Assembly: GCF_041080625.1 (NCBI RefSeq)
Contig: NZ_CP163518.1
Location: 868,001-932,000, forward strand
Source: Streptomyces sp. CG1
GTDB lineage: Bacteria; Actinomycetota; Actinomycetes; Streptomycetales; Streptomycetaceae
DNA: 64,000 nt
Direction: 5' to 3'
Shown: in pieces, positions 16,630 to 27,113 of the stretch
Numbering within the stretch: the stretch's first letter is position 1
Layout of the letters: each line of letters starts with the position of its first letter
Made by a program: the position numbers and the translations under genes
The notes under the pieces: model-generated
What the model was told of the DNA's origin: nothing
The model's database searches: none
What the model saw: the letters and a program-made list of their open reading frames with translations, nothing else

Positions 16630-17955
16630 TCACCGGGTGATGTCGCTGAGTACGCCACTGACGTTCAGGACTTCATGACACTGCTGCGCCTGCTGGCCGG
16701 TCGCCGGCGTACCGGGCTTCGCACATGTCACGTTCACGGACACCTTGGCGTCCTCGGGGATCTTGATGGGGGTGACCCAGTGGTAGTCCTGATTGCGGAA
16801 GGTCTCCAGGGCGATGGTGGTGATCTTCCGGTCGCCGAAGGTGATGGTCATGACCCCCTCGTCGCCCTGGAAGTTGGCGACGACGATGTCCGTGATCCCG
16901 AACACCTTGCCCTTGGGCACCACATAGACACCGGTCTTGCTCTGACCGCCGGAGGTCTGTACGTCGATCGTGGCCGAACTCTGCTGACCGGTTCCGGCGT
17001 CGCCGCCGCCCCCGCCGGAGCCGCCGCCGTTGCCCGACGTCGTACCCTTGCCGCCCTGGGTACCCGTACCCGTCTTGCCCCCGGAACCGGTTCCCGGAGA
17101 CTGTCCGCCCTGGCCGCCGGGCGTGGGGCGCGGCTGGACCACCTCATTGGCGGCCTGCTTGGCGGCACTCCGCACCGCCGGGCGGACCAGCGCGAACCAG
17201 GCCAGCAGCAGCGCGATCAGGGCCGCGAGGACCGCCAGCAGCCACTTGGGGAAGATCGGGATCTGGACGAACTCGGCCTCCAGCGGCGGCCGTACGAGGG
17301 CACCGGGCCGCTCGGCCCCTTCTTCGGCCGTGGTGTCCGTGGCGCGCACGGTGAATGGCCAGACCACGGGTTTGCCGAACCAGACCGGCTTGCCGGTGCG
17401 CACCCGCAGCCGGGTCTCCGCCGACTCGCCCGGCTCCAGGGGAAGTTCGGCGGGTGTGAAGGCGAACCGCAGCTCTTCACCCCGCTGTTCCGGTGTCAGG
17501 GCGATCCGGGCCGGGGCGTTGCCCTCGTTGCGCACCGCCAGCCGGTAGCGGCCGCGCAGCCAGCCACGGCGGCGGCGCGGGAGCAGCTCGGTGCGCAGCT
17601 CGTGGAACTCCTCGATGTGCACCGTCGTTTCGGGCACGGTGACGGCTTCGGGGTGCTCGGCCGGCAGCACGCGTACGCCCAGCGGCACGTCACCGGCGCG
17701 GACCTCCGGCGAGCGGGGCGGGTCCAGCCGGATGGTCACCGTCTCGGAGGTGCCGGGATACAGGGAGACCCGCTCGGGTTCCACGGTGGCCCAGGCCGCA
17801 CAGTCACCGACGACTTCCAGGGTGTACGCCTCGACGATGTCACTGTCGTTGCGGACGGTCAGACGGGTCGAGGCGGTACCGCCGGGCGCCACCGTCACGT
17901 CGGGCATGTCGAGCCCGGGCAGTCCGGGGCCGGAAGAGGCTGCAGAAGACGTCAC
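16630..17955 (-). CDS. CIS-associated Ig-like membrane protein (COG1470-type)
   Basis: A single-pass membrane protein of 441 residues. The N-terminal part has two Ig-like or NPCBM-type beta-sandwich repeats (VTVAPGGTASTRLTVRND, then VRNEGNAPARIALTPEQ). A transmembrane helix follows at about residue 238-262 (WLLAVLAALIALLLAWFALV), then a Gly/Ser/Thr-rich linker and a small C-terminal beta domain with a Cys pair. Proteins of this layout accompany contractile injection clusters in Streptomyces and are often named hydrolytic protein without evidence. It is divergent from the cluster's LuxR regulator. GTG 17955 (VTSSAASSGPG) is preferred over the upstream GTG 17988. It may anchor or sense the particle at the membrane; this is inference. 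Confidence 0.75.
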   Translation of the reverse strand: MTSSAASSGPGLPGLDMPDVTVAPGGTASTRLTVRNDSDIVEAYTLEVVGDCAAWATVEPERVSLYPGTSETVTIRLDPPRSPEVRAGDVPLGVRVLPAEHPEAVTVPETTVHIEEFHELRTELLPRRRRGWLRGRYRLAVRNEGNAPARIALTPEQRGEELRFAFTPAELPLEPGESAETRLRVRTGKPVWFGKPVVWPFTVRATDTTAEEGAERPGALVRPPLEAEFVQIPIFPKWLLAVLAALIALLLAWFALVRPAVRSAAKQAANEVVQPRPTPGGQGGQSPGTGSGGKTGTGTQGGKGTTSGNGGGSGGGGGDAGTGQQSSATIDVQTSGGQSKTGVYVVPKGKVFGITDIVVANFQGDEGVMTITFGDRKITTIALETFRNQDYHWVTPIKIPEDAKVSVNVTCAKPGTPATGQQAQQCHEVLNVSGVLSDITR

Positions 17956-17972
17956 TCGACGACCGTAGAACC

Positions 17973-18104
17973 GTGGCCGGACGGCCACGAGAGGTGCGAG
18001 GGCAACACCCGGGCAGTCGGCGTGCCCCGGACGGTCAAAGCCAACTCATCTGATCGGCACGCCTGTTGAGCGCATCGCGGGCCGCCCGCGGTCCTCCGGC
18101 GGGC
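17973..18104. promoter_or_regulatory. Divergent control region of the CIS cluster
   Basis: The gap between the Ig-like membrane protein and the LuxR gene holds an inverted repeat GTGGCC-GGAC-GGCCAC (17973-17988) and a GC hairpin (GCCCGC 18084-18089 with GCGGGC 18099-18104) in the likely leader of the LuxR gene. No consensus -35/-10 pair stands out, which suits activator-dependent promoters. Confidence 0.4.
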
Positions 18105-18176
18105 GCTGCCACCGTCACCTTCCCGGCACCTGTGCCGTCCGCTCCCCTTCGGCCCTTCGTCTGAACCAGGAACCTC

Positions 18177-18845
18177 ATGCCCCTCTCCGTGACAGAACAT
18201 CAGACCGGCCCCGCCGGTCGCCCGCACCGGGTTTCCGTCGCCGTCTACGCCCAGGACCTCGTGCTCCGCATCGGCGTCATCCACCAGCTCCGCCAGCGCC
18301 CCGAGGTGGAGCTGCTCGACGACGCGGATGCGGACCGGGCGCGCACGTCCCTCGTGATCGTCGATTCCGTGGACGACGAAGTGATAGCCCTGCTGCAGCG
18401 GTTGCAGCGCAACGCCGCCACCCGCACCGGGCTCGTGGTCGGCACCTTCGAGTCCGCCGCGCTGCAGCGGGTCATAGAGTGCGGTGTCGCCGCGGTGCTG
18501 CGGCGCGCCGAGGCGGACCAGGACCGGCTGCTCCACCTGGTGCTCGCGCTGGCCAACGGCGAGGGCGTGCTCCCCGGCGACCTGCTCGGCAAGTTACTCA
18601 GCCATGTCGGCAGCCTGCAGCGCTCGGCGCTCGATCCGCACGGCCTGGCCCTGTCCACGCTGACCGCGCGCGAGGCGGACATGCTGCGCCTGGTGGCGGA
18701 GGGGTTCGACACGGCGGAGATCGCACAGAAGACGTCGTACTCCGAACGGACCGTCAAGAACGTGCTGCATGAGATCACCACACGTCTGCAGCTGCGCAAC
18801 CGGGCGCACGCCGTCGGGTACGCCCTGCGCAACGGACTGATCTGA
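18177..18845 (+). CDS. LuxR/NarL-type regulator of the CIS cluster, TTA-containing
   Basis: A 222-residue regulator with a degenerate receiver-like N-terminal domain and a C-terminal LuxR helix-turn-helix (LTAREADMLRLVAEGFDTAEIAQKTS and ERTVKNVLHEITTRL). The normal acidic pair at the start of the receiver is replaced by VAVYAQD, so ordinary phosphorylation is doubtful, although VIVDS keeps an Asp. Codon 140 (18594-18596) is TTA, the only in-frame TTA I found in any gene here, so translation should need the bldA tRNA. It lies directly before the injection-system operon and is its likely activator. Confidence 0.88.
   Translation: MPLSVTEHQTGPAGRPHRVSVAVYAQDLVLRIGVIHQLRQRPEVELLDDADADRARTSLVIVDSVDDEVIALLQRLQRNAATRTGLVVGTFESAALQRVIECGVAAVLRRAEADQDRLLHLVLALANGEGVLPGDLLGKLLSHVGSLQRSALDPHGLALSTLTAREADMLRLVAEGFDTAEIAQKTSYSERTVKNVLHEITTRLQLRNRAHAVGYALRNGLI
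18594..18596 (+). promoter_or_regulatory. In-frame TTA (bldA) codon
   Basis: Codon 140 of the LuxR-type gene is TTA (Leu in GKLLSH). In Streptomyces this codon is read by one developmentally regulated tRNA, so it acts as a translational gate. Confidence 0.95.
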
Positions 18846-18996
18846 CATCACGTCATGTCCGGTCCGGCGCGTGAGCGCTGCCCGAAAGCGCATCCCGTGC
18901 TTCCCCCGGGCACGGCCTCGCCGCCCTGCCGCGCGCCGCACGCGCGGAGGCACAGTGTCGGGGCAACCCTGGTGTTCCGAGACTGCGAGGTGGACC

Positions 18997-21900
18997 GTGA
19001 ACGGCACCGATGGCCCCGGCGGGCAGCGCCGGCGGGGGAGATTCGGCGCATCGTTGCTCCTGCTGGTCCCGCTGCTCGCGGTGACGGCGGCCTCGGGGCC
19101 GGGCAGCGCCGAGGCCCAGCCGAAGGCGACCGCCGCCACCCGGATCGCGTACGCGGGTACCGGGCACCGCAGCCTGGGCAAGGTGGTCGACGCCAAGGAC
19201 AGCGACCCGCTGTTCGGGGCGGGTCCGGCGCACTACGACGTCGAGCCGTCGGCGCTGGGCGACACGATGGTGTTCGCGAGCCGCCGCGACGAGAAGAACC
19301 CGCAGATCTATCTGCGCGCCCCCGACGGCTCGGTGCGCAAACTGACCAGCGGCCGGGACGCGGCGCATCCCCGGCTGACCCCGGACGGCAAGGCCGTGGT
19401 GTTCGACTCGGCGGAGCCCGGCGGCCCGAACGGCAAGAAGCAGCGCGACCTGTGGCTGGTGCGCACCGACGGCACCGGTCTGACCCGGCTGACCGACACG
19501 CCGTACGACGAGGAGAGCCCGACCGTCTCACCGGACGGGCAGCGCCTCGCGTACTCCTGCGACAGCGATGCGGTGTTCGGGACCCAGATCTTCGTCCGGC
19601 CTCTGGTCGGCGGCACCGCGACCCGGGTGACCGGCGCGCTCGGCAGCAGGGCGACGGAGCCCGTGTGGAACCCGGTGAACGACGCGGCGCACCGGGACCT
19701 CATCGCGTACACCGCCACCCCCACCGCCTCCGACAACTCGACGGGCCCCCGGCTGCGGGTGACCGGCGGCCCGGCAGGCGACCAGCCGCTGCTCACCGGT
19801 ACACCGACCGGCTGGCGGACCCATGGGGCAGCCTGGTTGCCCGATGGGGAGAGTGTGCTGTTCCTCAGCCCGGACCGCACCTGTGGCTGCCAGGGCGACT
19901 GGGACCACGTGTACCAGGTGCAGACCCCCTCGGCGGGCCCGCAGCTGGTGCTCAGCGAGGACCGCGCGGTCGGCACACCGACCTGGGTCGGCCCGCGGAA
20001 CGGCGGTTACGTCGTGGTGGACCGCACCTCGGCGAAGGGAAGCAACACGGCGAACGGCGTGCACGGTCCGCACGTGGTGACCCTCCAGGACGTCCGGATG
20101 GACGGCGCCGACCCGCGCGACCTCGGACTGACGATCCTGAACGAGGACCCGGCGGCCGACACCAACACCGATCCGGCCAAGGATCCGCTGTTCAACCCGG
20201 CTTCCGGGTACGACCCGTGGACCGAACGGCAGAACTACACGCCGGACGGCCGCCGTATCGTCGTGACCCGGTTCGAGGACAGCGACGCCGGGCGGATCGA
20301 GCGGATCTGGACGGTGGACGCCGACGGCTCCAACCCGGCGCCGATGCCGCTGGCCGGACGCGGGCCGAGGGACTGGGACACCGACCCCACGTTTTCACCC
20401 GACGGCAAGTACATCGCGTTCACGCGGACTTCGCCGGGCGGGGTCGGGTCCGCCTCCGGTCCCGGGCGCATCCTGATCGCCGACGCGACGAGCGGGGCGA
20501 TCGTGCACGAGATCGTGCCGCCGGCCGGGCAGCAGACGGGCGGCGACGCCCAGCCCACCTGGTCCTCCGACGGCACCACCCTCGCCTTCACCCGCAACAT
20601 GACCATCGACGGCAACGGCGGCAACAAGCACATCTGGACCGTGCCGGTCAGCAGCCTCGGCCGGCAGCGCGATCTGAGCGCGGCGATCTGTCCCGGCAAC
20701 TGCGCGGTCATCGACGACAGTCCCGCGTTCTCGCCGGACGGGCTGCAGATCGCCTTCAACCGGAAGAACGGCGGCGGCCGGGTCGACGAGCAGAACGGCA
20801 TGGTGCTCACCTCCGCGTCCGGCGGCGACTGCCGGGTGCTGCTGCCCGAGTCGGCGCGGGGCACCGCCGACGCCTGCCACCAGGAGCTGCCCGACACCTC
20901 GGTCACCGGCCCGCACCAGCCACGGGACGCGGCCTGGACGGCTGACGGCACCGGAATCGTCTACAGCTCCCGCACCGACACGCCATCCAACTGCCCGGAA
21001 AAACTCCACCTGTTGGACGTCACATCCGGTCATCAGACCGCGCTCACCCTGGAACTGCCGGGGCGTCAGAAGGAACCGGGCGTCCAGCAGTCGGTGGACC
21101 TGGCCGTGCACGCCCCGGGCACGGTGCCCGCGGTCACCGTCGGCCACTCCACCGACATCCGCGTCGACGTCGTCAACCACGGACCGGCCGCCTCGCCCGG
21201 CACCCGGCTGACCATCGCACCGCCGGACGGGGTGAGCGTCACCCGGATCCGCCGGCCGGGCGGCACCTGCGACGCCGCCTCCCTGCAGTGCGACATCGGG
21301 GTGGTGCCGCCCGGGGCGACCGTTCCGGTGACCGTGACCGTGACCGGACACGCCGTCGGCGACCAGCCCGTGGACTGGTCGGTCACCGGCAGCGTGATCG
21401 ACCCGCGGCCCGACGACAACACCGCCCGGACCGTGGTGCCGGTCCGCAAGGCCGCCCCGCCCACCCCGCCTCCGACCCCGCCGACCCCTCCGACGCCCCC
21501 GGCGCCTCCCACACCGCCCGCCCCGGAGGCCGGACCCGGCGTCCGGGTCACCGCCCAGCCGAACCCGGGCTATGTCGGCGGCCGGGTCGTGGTGACGTAC
21601 ACCGTGCGCAACGGCCGTAACGCGCTGGCGACCGGGCTGCGGCTGCGGATCGGGCTGCCCGCCGGGATCCCGAACGGCGGGCCGCCGCCGGGCTGCGACG
21701 ACCACTGGGTGTGCGCGCTGCCGGACCTGGCGCGGGGCGACTCCACCGTCGTACGGGTGGTGCTCTCCCCCGACCATGCGCTGACCGGTCGTGTCACCGG
21801 TGTCCTCACCACCACCGGTACGGACGCCGACCCGCGCGACAACAAGGCGCACACGACGCTGCGGATCCTGCAGCCGAAGATCGTCGCCGTCCCGCCGATC

Positions 21901-22173
21901 GGCAAGCCCGGCTTCGTCACCTCGGTGCGCGGCAAGGACTTCCCGCCGGGCGTCCCGGTGCGGTTCCTCTGGAAGCCGGGGATCACCGCCGCCGCGGCAC
22001 CGACCGTGCCGGGGCCGGACGGCACCTTCATCGGCCAGTTGCTCATCCTCACGAAGGACCAGACGGGACCGCGGACCATCACCGCGAGCGGGCCCGGGTT
22101 CTCCCCGGTGAAGACCGACTTCCTGGTGGTGAACGGCAGCGTGCAGCCGCCGGACGAGGTGACCCGTCGGTGA
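18997..22173 (+). CDS. Exported PD40 beta-propeller / DUF11 repeat protein of the CIS cluster
   Basis: A 1058-residue protein with an N-terminal signal or anchor (FGASLLLLVPLLAVTAAS). A TolB-like propeller follows with repeated xSPDGxxxA motifs (LTPDGKAVVF, VSPDGQRLAY, FSPDGKYIAF, FSPDGLQIAF). Then come a DUF11-like beta domain (about 710-820), a Pro/Thr linker (about 822-848), a second DUF11-like domain and a last Ig-like domain. I start it at GTG 18997 because GAGGTG precedes it and it puts the hydrophobic segment at residues 19-36. Its GTGA overlap with the Pvc16-like gene ties it to the operon. It may be an envelope receptor, scaffold or cargo for the particle; function unproven. Confidence 0.85.
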   Translation: MNGTDGPGGQRRRGRFGASLLLLVPLLAVTAASGPGSAEAQPKATAATRIAYAGTGHRSLGKVVDAKDSDPLFGAGPAHYDVEPSALGDTMVFASRRDEKNPQIYLRAPDGSVRKLTSGRDAAHPRLTPDGKAVVFDSAEPGGPNGKKQRDLWLVRTDGTGLTRLTDTPYDEESPTVSPDGQRLAYSCDSDAVFGTQIFVRPLVGGTATRVTGALGSRATEPVWNPVNDAAHRDLIAYTATPTASDNSTGPRLRVTGGPAGDQPLLTGTPTGWRTHGAAWLPDGESVLFLSPDRTCGCQGDWDHVYQVQTPSAGPQLVLSEDRAVGTPTWVGPRNGGYVVVDRTSAKGSNTANGVHGPHVVTLQDVRMDGADPRDLGLTILNEDPAADTNTDPAKDPLFNPASGYDPWTERQNYTPDGRRIVVTRFEDSDAGRIERIWTVDADGSNPAPMPLAGRGPRDWDTDPTFSPDGKYIAFTRTSPGGVGSASGPGRILIADATSGAIVHEIVPPAGQQTGGDAQPTWSSDGTTLAFTRNMTIDGNGGNKHIWTVPVSSLGRQRDLSAAICPGNCAVIDDSPAFSPDGLQIAFNRKNGGGRVDEQNGMVLTSASGGDCRVLLPESARGTADACHQELPDTSVTGPHQPRDAAWTADGTGIVYSSRTDTPSNCPEKLHLLDVTSGHQTALTLELPGRQKEPGVQQSVDLAVHAPGTVPAVTVGHSTDIRVDVVNHGPAASPGTRLTIAPPDGVSVTRIRRPGGTCDAASLQCDIGVVPPGATVPVTVTVTGHAVGDQPVDWSVTGSVIDPRPDDNTARTVVPVRKAAPPTPPPTPPTPPTPPAPPTPPAPEAGPGVRVTAQPNPGYVGGRVVVTYTVRNGRNALATGLRLRIGLPAGIPNGGPPPGCDDHWVCALPDLARGDSTVVRVVLSPDHALTGRVTGVLTTTGTDADPRDNKAHTTLRILQPKIVAVPPIGKPGFVTSVRGKDFPPGVPVRFLWKPGITAAAAPTVPGPDGTFIGQLLILTKDQTGPRTITASGPGFSPVKTDFLVVNGSVQPPDEVTRR

Positions 22174-22877
22174 TCCACGAGGTCGACGAGGCGCTGCGCG
22201 GTCTGCTCGTCGGGTCCGGACTGGAGGCGTCCGGAGTCGAGATCGTCTTCGACGCACCGACCCGCGAGTGGGCCGCCCGCCGAAACGCCCCCACCGTCTG
22301 TGTGTTCCTGTACGACATCCGGGAGGACCCGACCCGGCGCGGCAGCGGCGCCGGGGAGGTGTACGACGCGGACGGGTATGTGGTGGCGCGGCGCACCCCG
22401 CCCCGCTGGTACGAGCTGACGTACCTGGTCACGGCGTGGGCGAGCCGCCCGCAGGACGAGCACCGGCTGCTGTCGCAGGTGCTGGCCACGCTGGTGGCCG
22501 TCGACGCGCTGCCGGAGCGGCTGCTCACGGGCTCGCTGGCCGAACTGGGCCTGACCGTGTCGCTGGACACCGCCGGGACGGGCGGACCCGACGGACCGGC
22601 CGCCTCGGACGTGTGGTCGGCGCTGGGCGGCGAGTTGAAGGCGTCGCTCGGCGTGCGCGTGTGCGCGCCGCTCGCCGGGGCGAGCAAGGCGGCCGCGCCG
22701 CCGGTCACCGAGGGGCTCGTGGTGCGTGCCACGGACCGGCGGCCGCACGAGGATCCGGTGCCGGGACGCCGGCTGCGGTACGAGGGTGTGAGCGACCCGG
22801 GCCCAGATGGTTTCGCCGGTCCGCGCGAGCGGCGCCCGGCCCCGGCCCGCCGCCGCAGAGGGGGCCGCCAGCCATGA
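22170..22877 (+). CDS. CIS tail-terminator / cap protein (DUF4255, Pvc16-like)
   Basis: A 235-residue DUF4255 protein, the family that caps the sheath-tube end in phage-tail-like particles (Pvc16/Afp16). The N-terminal core IHEVDEALRGLLVG, VCVFLYDIREDP and RWYELTYLVTAWASRPQDEHRLL matches the family domain. The C-terminal 60 residues are an extra Arg/Pro-rich tail. GTG 22170 overlaps the TGA of the upstream gene and its own TGA overlaps the ATG of the ATPase gene, so translation is coupled. It acts in the cytoplasm to stop tube and sheath polymerisation. Confidence 0.88.
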   Translation: MIHEVDEALRGLLVGSGLEASGVEIVFDAPTREWAARRNAPTVCVFLYDIREDPTRRGSGAGEVYDADGYVVARRTPPRWYELTYLVTAWASRPQDEHRLLSQVLATLVAVDALPERLLTGSLAELGLTVSLDTAGTGGPDGPAASDVWSALGGELKASLGVRVCAPLAGASKAAAPPVTEGLVVRATDRRPHEDPVPGRRLRYEGVSDPGPDGFAGPRERRPAPARRRRGGRQP

Positions 22878-24976
22878 CGTACACCGCCGATGCCGGCATG
22901 GTGGTCGGTACGGACCCGCTGTGGGCGCGGCTGCGGCTGGTCGAGGAGCGGGTCCGCTGCGCGGTGGCCGCCCGCCGTGCCGTCGATCCCGACCCCGACG
23001 ACCCCTATCGCGGGCAGTACCTGTCCCCGGAGGCCGTGGAGCGGATCCTCAACGAGCCGGGCGGGCTCGACGTACCCGGATACGAGCCGCTGCCCGCGCC
23101 GCCCGAGTCCGTGCTCGGCACGCTCACCGCGCGGTTCGGCCTGTCCCCGCTGGACACCGACCTGCTGCTGATCGCGCTGGCACCGGATCTGGACGCACGC
23201 TTCGAGCGTCTCTACGGCTACCTCAACGACGATCTGACCCGCCGTCGGCCCACGGTCGCCCTGGCGCTCGAGTTGTGCGGGCTCGCGTCGGCGTCGGCCG
23301 CCCGGTTCCGCCTCTCCCCGGGCGCACCGCTGGTCGCGGGCGGACTGGTGGAGGTCACCGAGCCGGACCGGCCGCCGCTGTCGCGGGTACTCGCGGTACC
23401 GGACCGGCTGACCGCCCATCTGCTGGGCGGTACCGAGCCGGACGCCCGGCTCGCCGGAGTGCTCGGCGAGGGCACGGAGGACCCGACCGCCGAGGCGGAC
23501 GAGGTGCACCGGGCGGCGCGGGCCGCCCGCTCCGGAACGGGGTTGGTGCATCTGCTCGACCGGGGCGGGGACGCGCCGGGACTCGCCATGGCCGCCCTGC
23601 ACGCGACGGGACGGAGCGCGCTGGTCCTCGACGCGTCGGCACTCGCCCGACGCTCCGGCGACGTGCCCGCGCTCGCCCGGGTCGCGGCACTGGAGGCCCG
23701 CCTCACCGGCGCCGGTGTCGTCCTGGGCCCCCTGGAGGCGCTGCCCGCGGCACCGGCCGAACGGGCCCGCGCCACCAGCGAGTTGTGTACGGCACTGCAC
23801 GGCATCCCGCTGTTCACCCACGGCAGGGACGGCTGGGACCCGGCCTGGTCGGCCGACACCCCGGTCGTCCTGCCGGTGGCCCCGCCCTCGCCCGAGCGAC
23901 AGGCGGCGCGCTGGCGGCACGCCTTGGCACTGGCGGGAGCCGATGGTCCGGTGACGGGTGACGCCGACGGTTCCGAGCAGGGCGACGCCGACGCCCTCGC
24001 CCGTGCCGTCGCCGCGCACCGGCTCGACGGCGGGCAGCTGCGGCGCGCTGCGAACGCGGCGGTGCGGTCCGCCGGGCTCGCGGGCCGCCCGGTCTCCCCC
24101 GACGACCTGAGGTCCGCCGTACGCGCGCAGAACGGTGCGGGGCTGGCGCGGCTGGCCCGTAGGGTGGAGCCGGGGGTCGGCTGGGACGACCTGGTGCTGC
24201 CCACGCCGACCCATCGCAGGCTGCGCGAACTCGCCGTGCGGGCCCGCCATCGCGAGCAGGTGCTCGGGCGGTGGCGGATGCGGCCGGGCGGCGGCCGGGG
24301 ACGCGGTGTGATCGCGCTGTTCGCGGGCGAGTCGGGCACCGGCAAGACGATGTCCGCCGAGGTCATCGCCGCCGACCTCGGCATGGATCTGTATGTGGTC
24401 GACCTGTCCACGGTCGTGGACAAATACGTCGGCGAGACCGAGAAGAACCTGGAGCGGATCTTCACCGAGGCGTCCGCGGTGAACGCGGTCCTGCTCTTCG
24501 ACGAGGCCGACGCGATCTTCGGGAAGCGCTCGGAGGTCAAGGACGCGCACGACCGGCACGCCAACATCGAGTCGGCGTATCTGCTGCAGCGCATGGAGTC
24601 CTTCGACGGCATCGCCGTGCTGACCACCAACCTCCGGGCCAACCTGGACGAGGCGTTCACCCGGCGGCTCGACGTGGTGGCGGAGTTCCCCATGCCCGAC
24701 GCCGCCCAGCGGCTGGACCTGTGGGACCGGTGTCTGGGCGGCCGGCTGCCGCGCGCCGGCGACCTGGACCTCGGCTTCTGCGCGGACCGCTTCGAACTGG
24801 CCGGCGGCTCCATCCGGGCCTGCGCGGTGACCGCCGCCTATCTCGCGGCCGAGTCCCAGGAACCGCTCACCATGAGGCAGTTGGTGTCGGCGGTGGTGCA
24901 GGAATACCGCAAGCTCGGCCGACTGGTGCTGGAGAACGAGTTCGGGCCGTATCTGGCGGACGCCCTCGACGCCTGA
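22874..24976 (+). CDS. CIS AAA+ ATPase (Pvc15-like)
   Basis: A 700-residue AAA+ protein. The first 440 residues hold a helical domain and a degenerate ATPase-like region, and the C-terminal module is a clear AAA domain: Walker A GESGTGKT near residue 485, Walker B LLFDEADAIF near 540, sensor 1 VLTTN and an arginine-finger region RRLDVV. In eCIS clusters this ATPase (Pvc15/Afp15) is thought to aid assembly or cargo loading and is not part of the finished particle. ATG 22874 overlaps the preceding stop (ATGA); the frame is open further upstream but only over the DUF4255 gene. Confidence 0.93.
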   Translation: MTYTADAGMVVGTDPLWARLRLVEERVRCAVAARRAVDPDPDDPYRGQYLSPEAVERILNEPGGLDVPGYEPLPAPPESVLGTLTARFGLSPLDTDLLLIALAPDLDARFERLYGYLNDDLTRRRPTVALALELCGLASASAARFRLSPGAPLVAGGLVEVTEPDRPPLSRVLAVPDRLTAHLLGGTEPDARLAGVLGEGTEDPTAEADEVHRAARAARSGTGLVHLLDRGGDAPGLAMAALHATGRSALVLDASALARRSGDVPALARVAALEARLTGAGVVLGPLEALPAAPAERARATSELCTALHGIPLFTHGRDGWDPAWSADTPVVLPVAPPSPERQAARWRHALALAGADGPVTGDADGSEQGDADALARAVAAHRLDGGQLRRAANAAVRSAGLAGRPVSPDDLRSAVRAQNGAGLARLARRVEPGVGWDDLVLPTPTHRRLRELAVRARHREQVLGRWRMRPGGGRGRGVIALFAGESGTGKTMSAEVIAADLGMDLYVVDLSTVVDKYVGETEKNLERIFTEASAVNAVLLFDEADAIFGKRSEVKDAHDRHANIESAYLLQRMESFDGIAVLTTNLRANLDEAFTRRLDVVAEFPMPDAAQRLDLWDRCLGGRLPRAGDLDLGFCADRFELAGGSIRACAVTAAYLAAESQEPLTMRQLVSAVVQEYRKLGRLVLENEFGPYLADALDA

Positions 24977-25089
24977 AAAGGCAGTGCGGTTGCCCCCGGC
25001 AAGGTACCCACGCCCCTGTCGCCGGCACCGACCCGCCTCGGAGACTCGGCATCGACGCAGGTGACCCGATGGAACGTGAAGGAGCGAGC

Positions 25090-26637
<1,548 letters not shown>

Positions 26638-26672
26638 CCCGCGGGTCGGTCAAGGAAAGGTGACAGACAGTC

Positions 26673-27113
26673 ATGGCAGAGGGCGATGCTCTTTCCACAC
26701 ACGTCTTCGGCGTGCAGCTCGGCGGGTACATGGTCGAGTCGATCCAGGAGATCAGCGGGTTCTCCGTCGAGGAGGAGGTCGTCGAGGTCAAGCAGGTCAC
26801 GTCGACGGGCAAGCAGATCATCCGGAAGCAGCCCGGGGCACGGCAGGCCGGCGAGATCACGATCACCCGGGGACTCGACAAGAGCAGTGAGTTCACCAAG
26901 TGGATCAAGGAGACGCTCAACAACGGTGCCGTCGACACCGCCCGGCAGAACCTGACGATCGAGATCAAGGACACCAAGGGCGACACGGTCCGCCGTATCC
27001 AGCTGATGAACGGCTGGGCCTCCAAGTGGGAGGGCCCCTCCCTCAAGGCCGGCGAGTCCTCCCCGGCCACCGAGACCGTCACGATCGTGTTCGAGGAGAT
27101 CGTCGTCGAATGA
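26673..27113 (+). CDS. CIS inner tube protein (gp19/Hcp-like), first copy
   Basis: A 146-residue tail tube protein. STHVFGVQLGGYMVESIQEISGF opens the Hcp-like barrel; EITITRGLD and WASKWEGPSLKAGESSPATETVTIVFEEI follow the gp19 family pattern. Hexameric rings stack inside the sheath and form the injected needle. It sits 35 bases after the sheath gene with GGAAAGG upstream of ATG 26673, the normal sheath-tube order. Its stop overlaps the next start. Confidence 0.95.
   Translation: MAEGDALSTHVFGVQLGGYMVESIQEISGFSVEEEVVEVKQVTSTGKQIIRKQPGARQAGEITITRGLDKSSEFTKWIKETLNNGAVDTARQNLTIEIKDTKGDTVRRIQLMNGWASKWEGPSLKAGESSPATETVTIVFEEIVVE

Noticed and set aside
20395..22257. 620-codon open frame opposite the PD40/DUF11 gene
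   Set aside because: It is an Arg/Gly/His-rich translation typical of antisense frames in high-GC DNA, and the plus strand has a well-defined propeller.
22079..24559. 826-codon minus-strand frame over the AAA+ gene
   Set aside because: There are no motifs in it, while the plus strand holds Walker A and B at the expected places.
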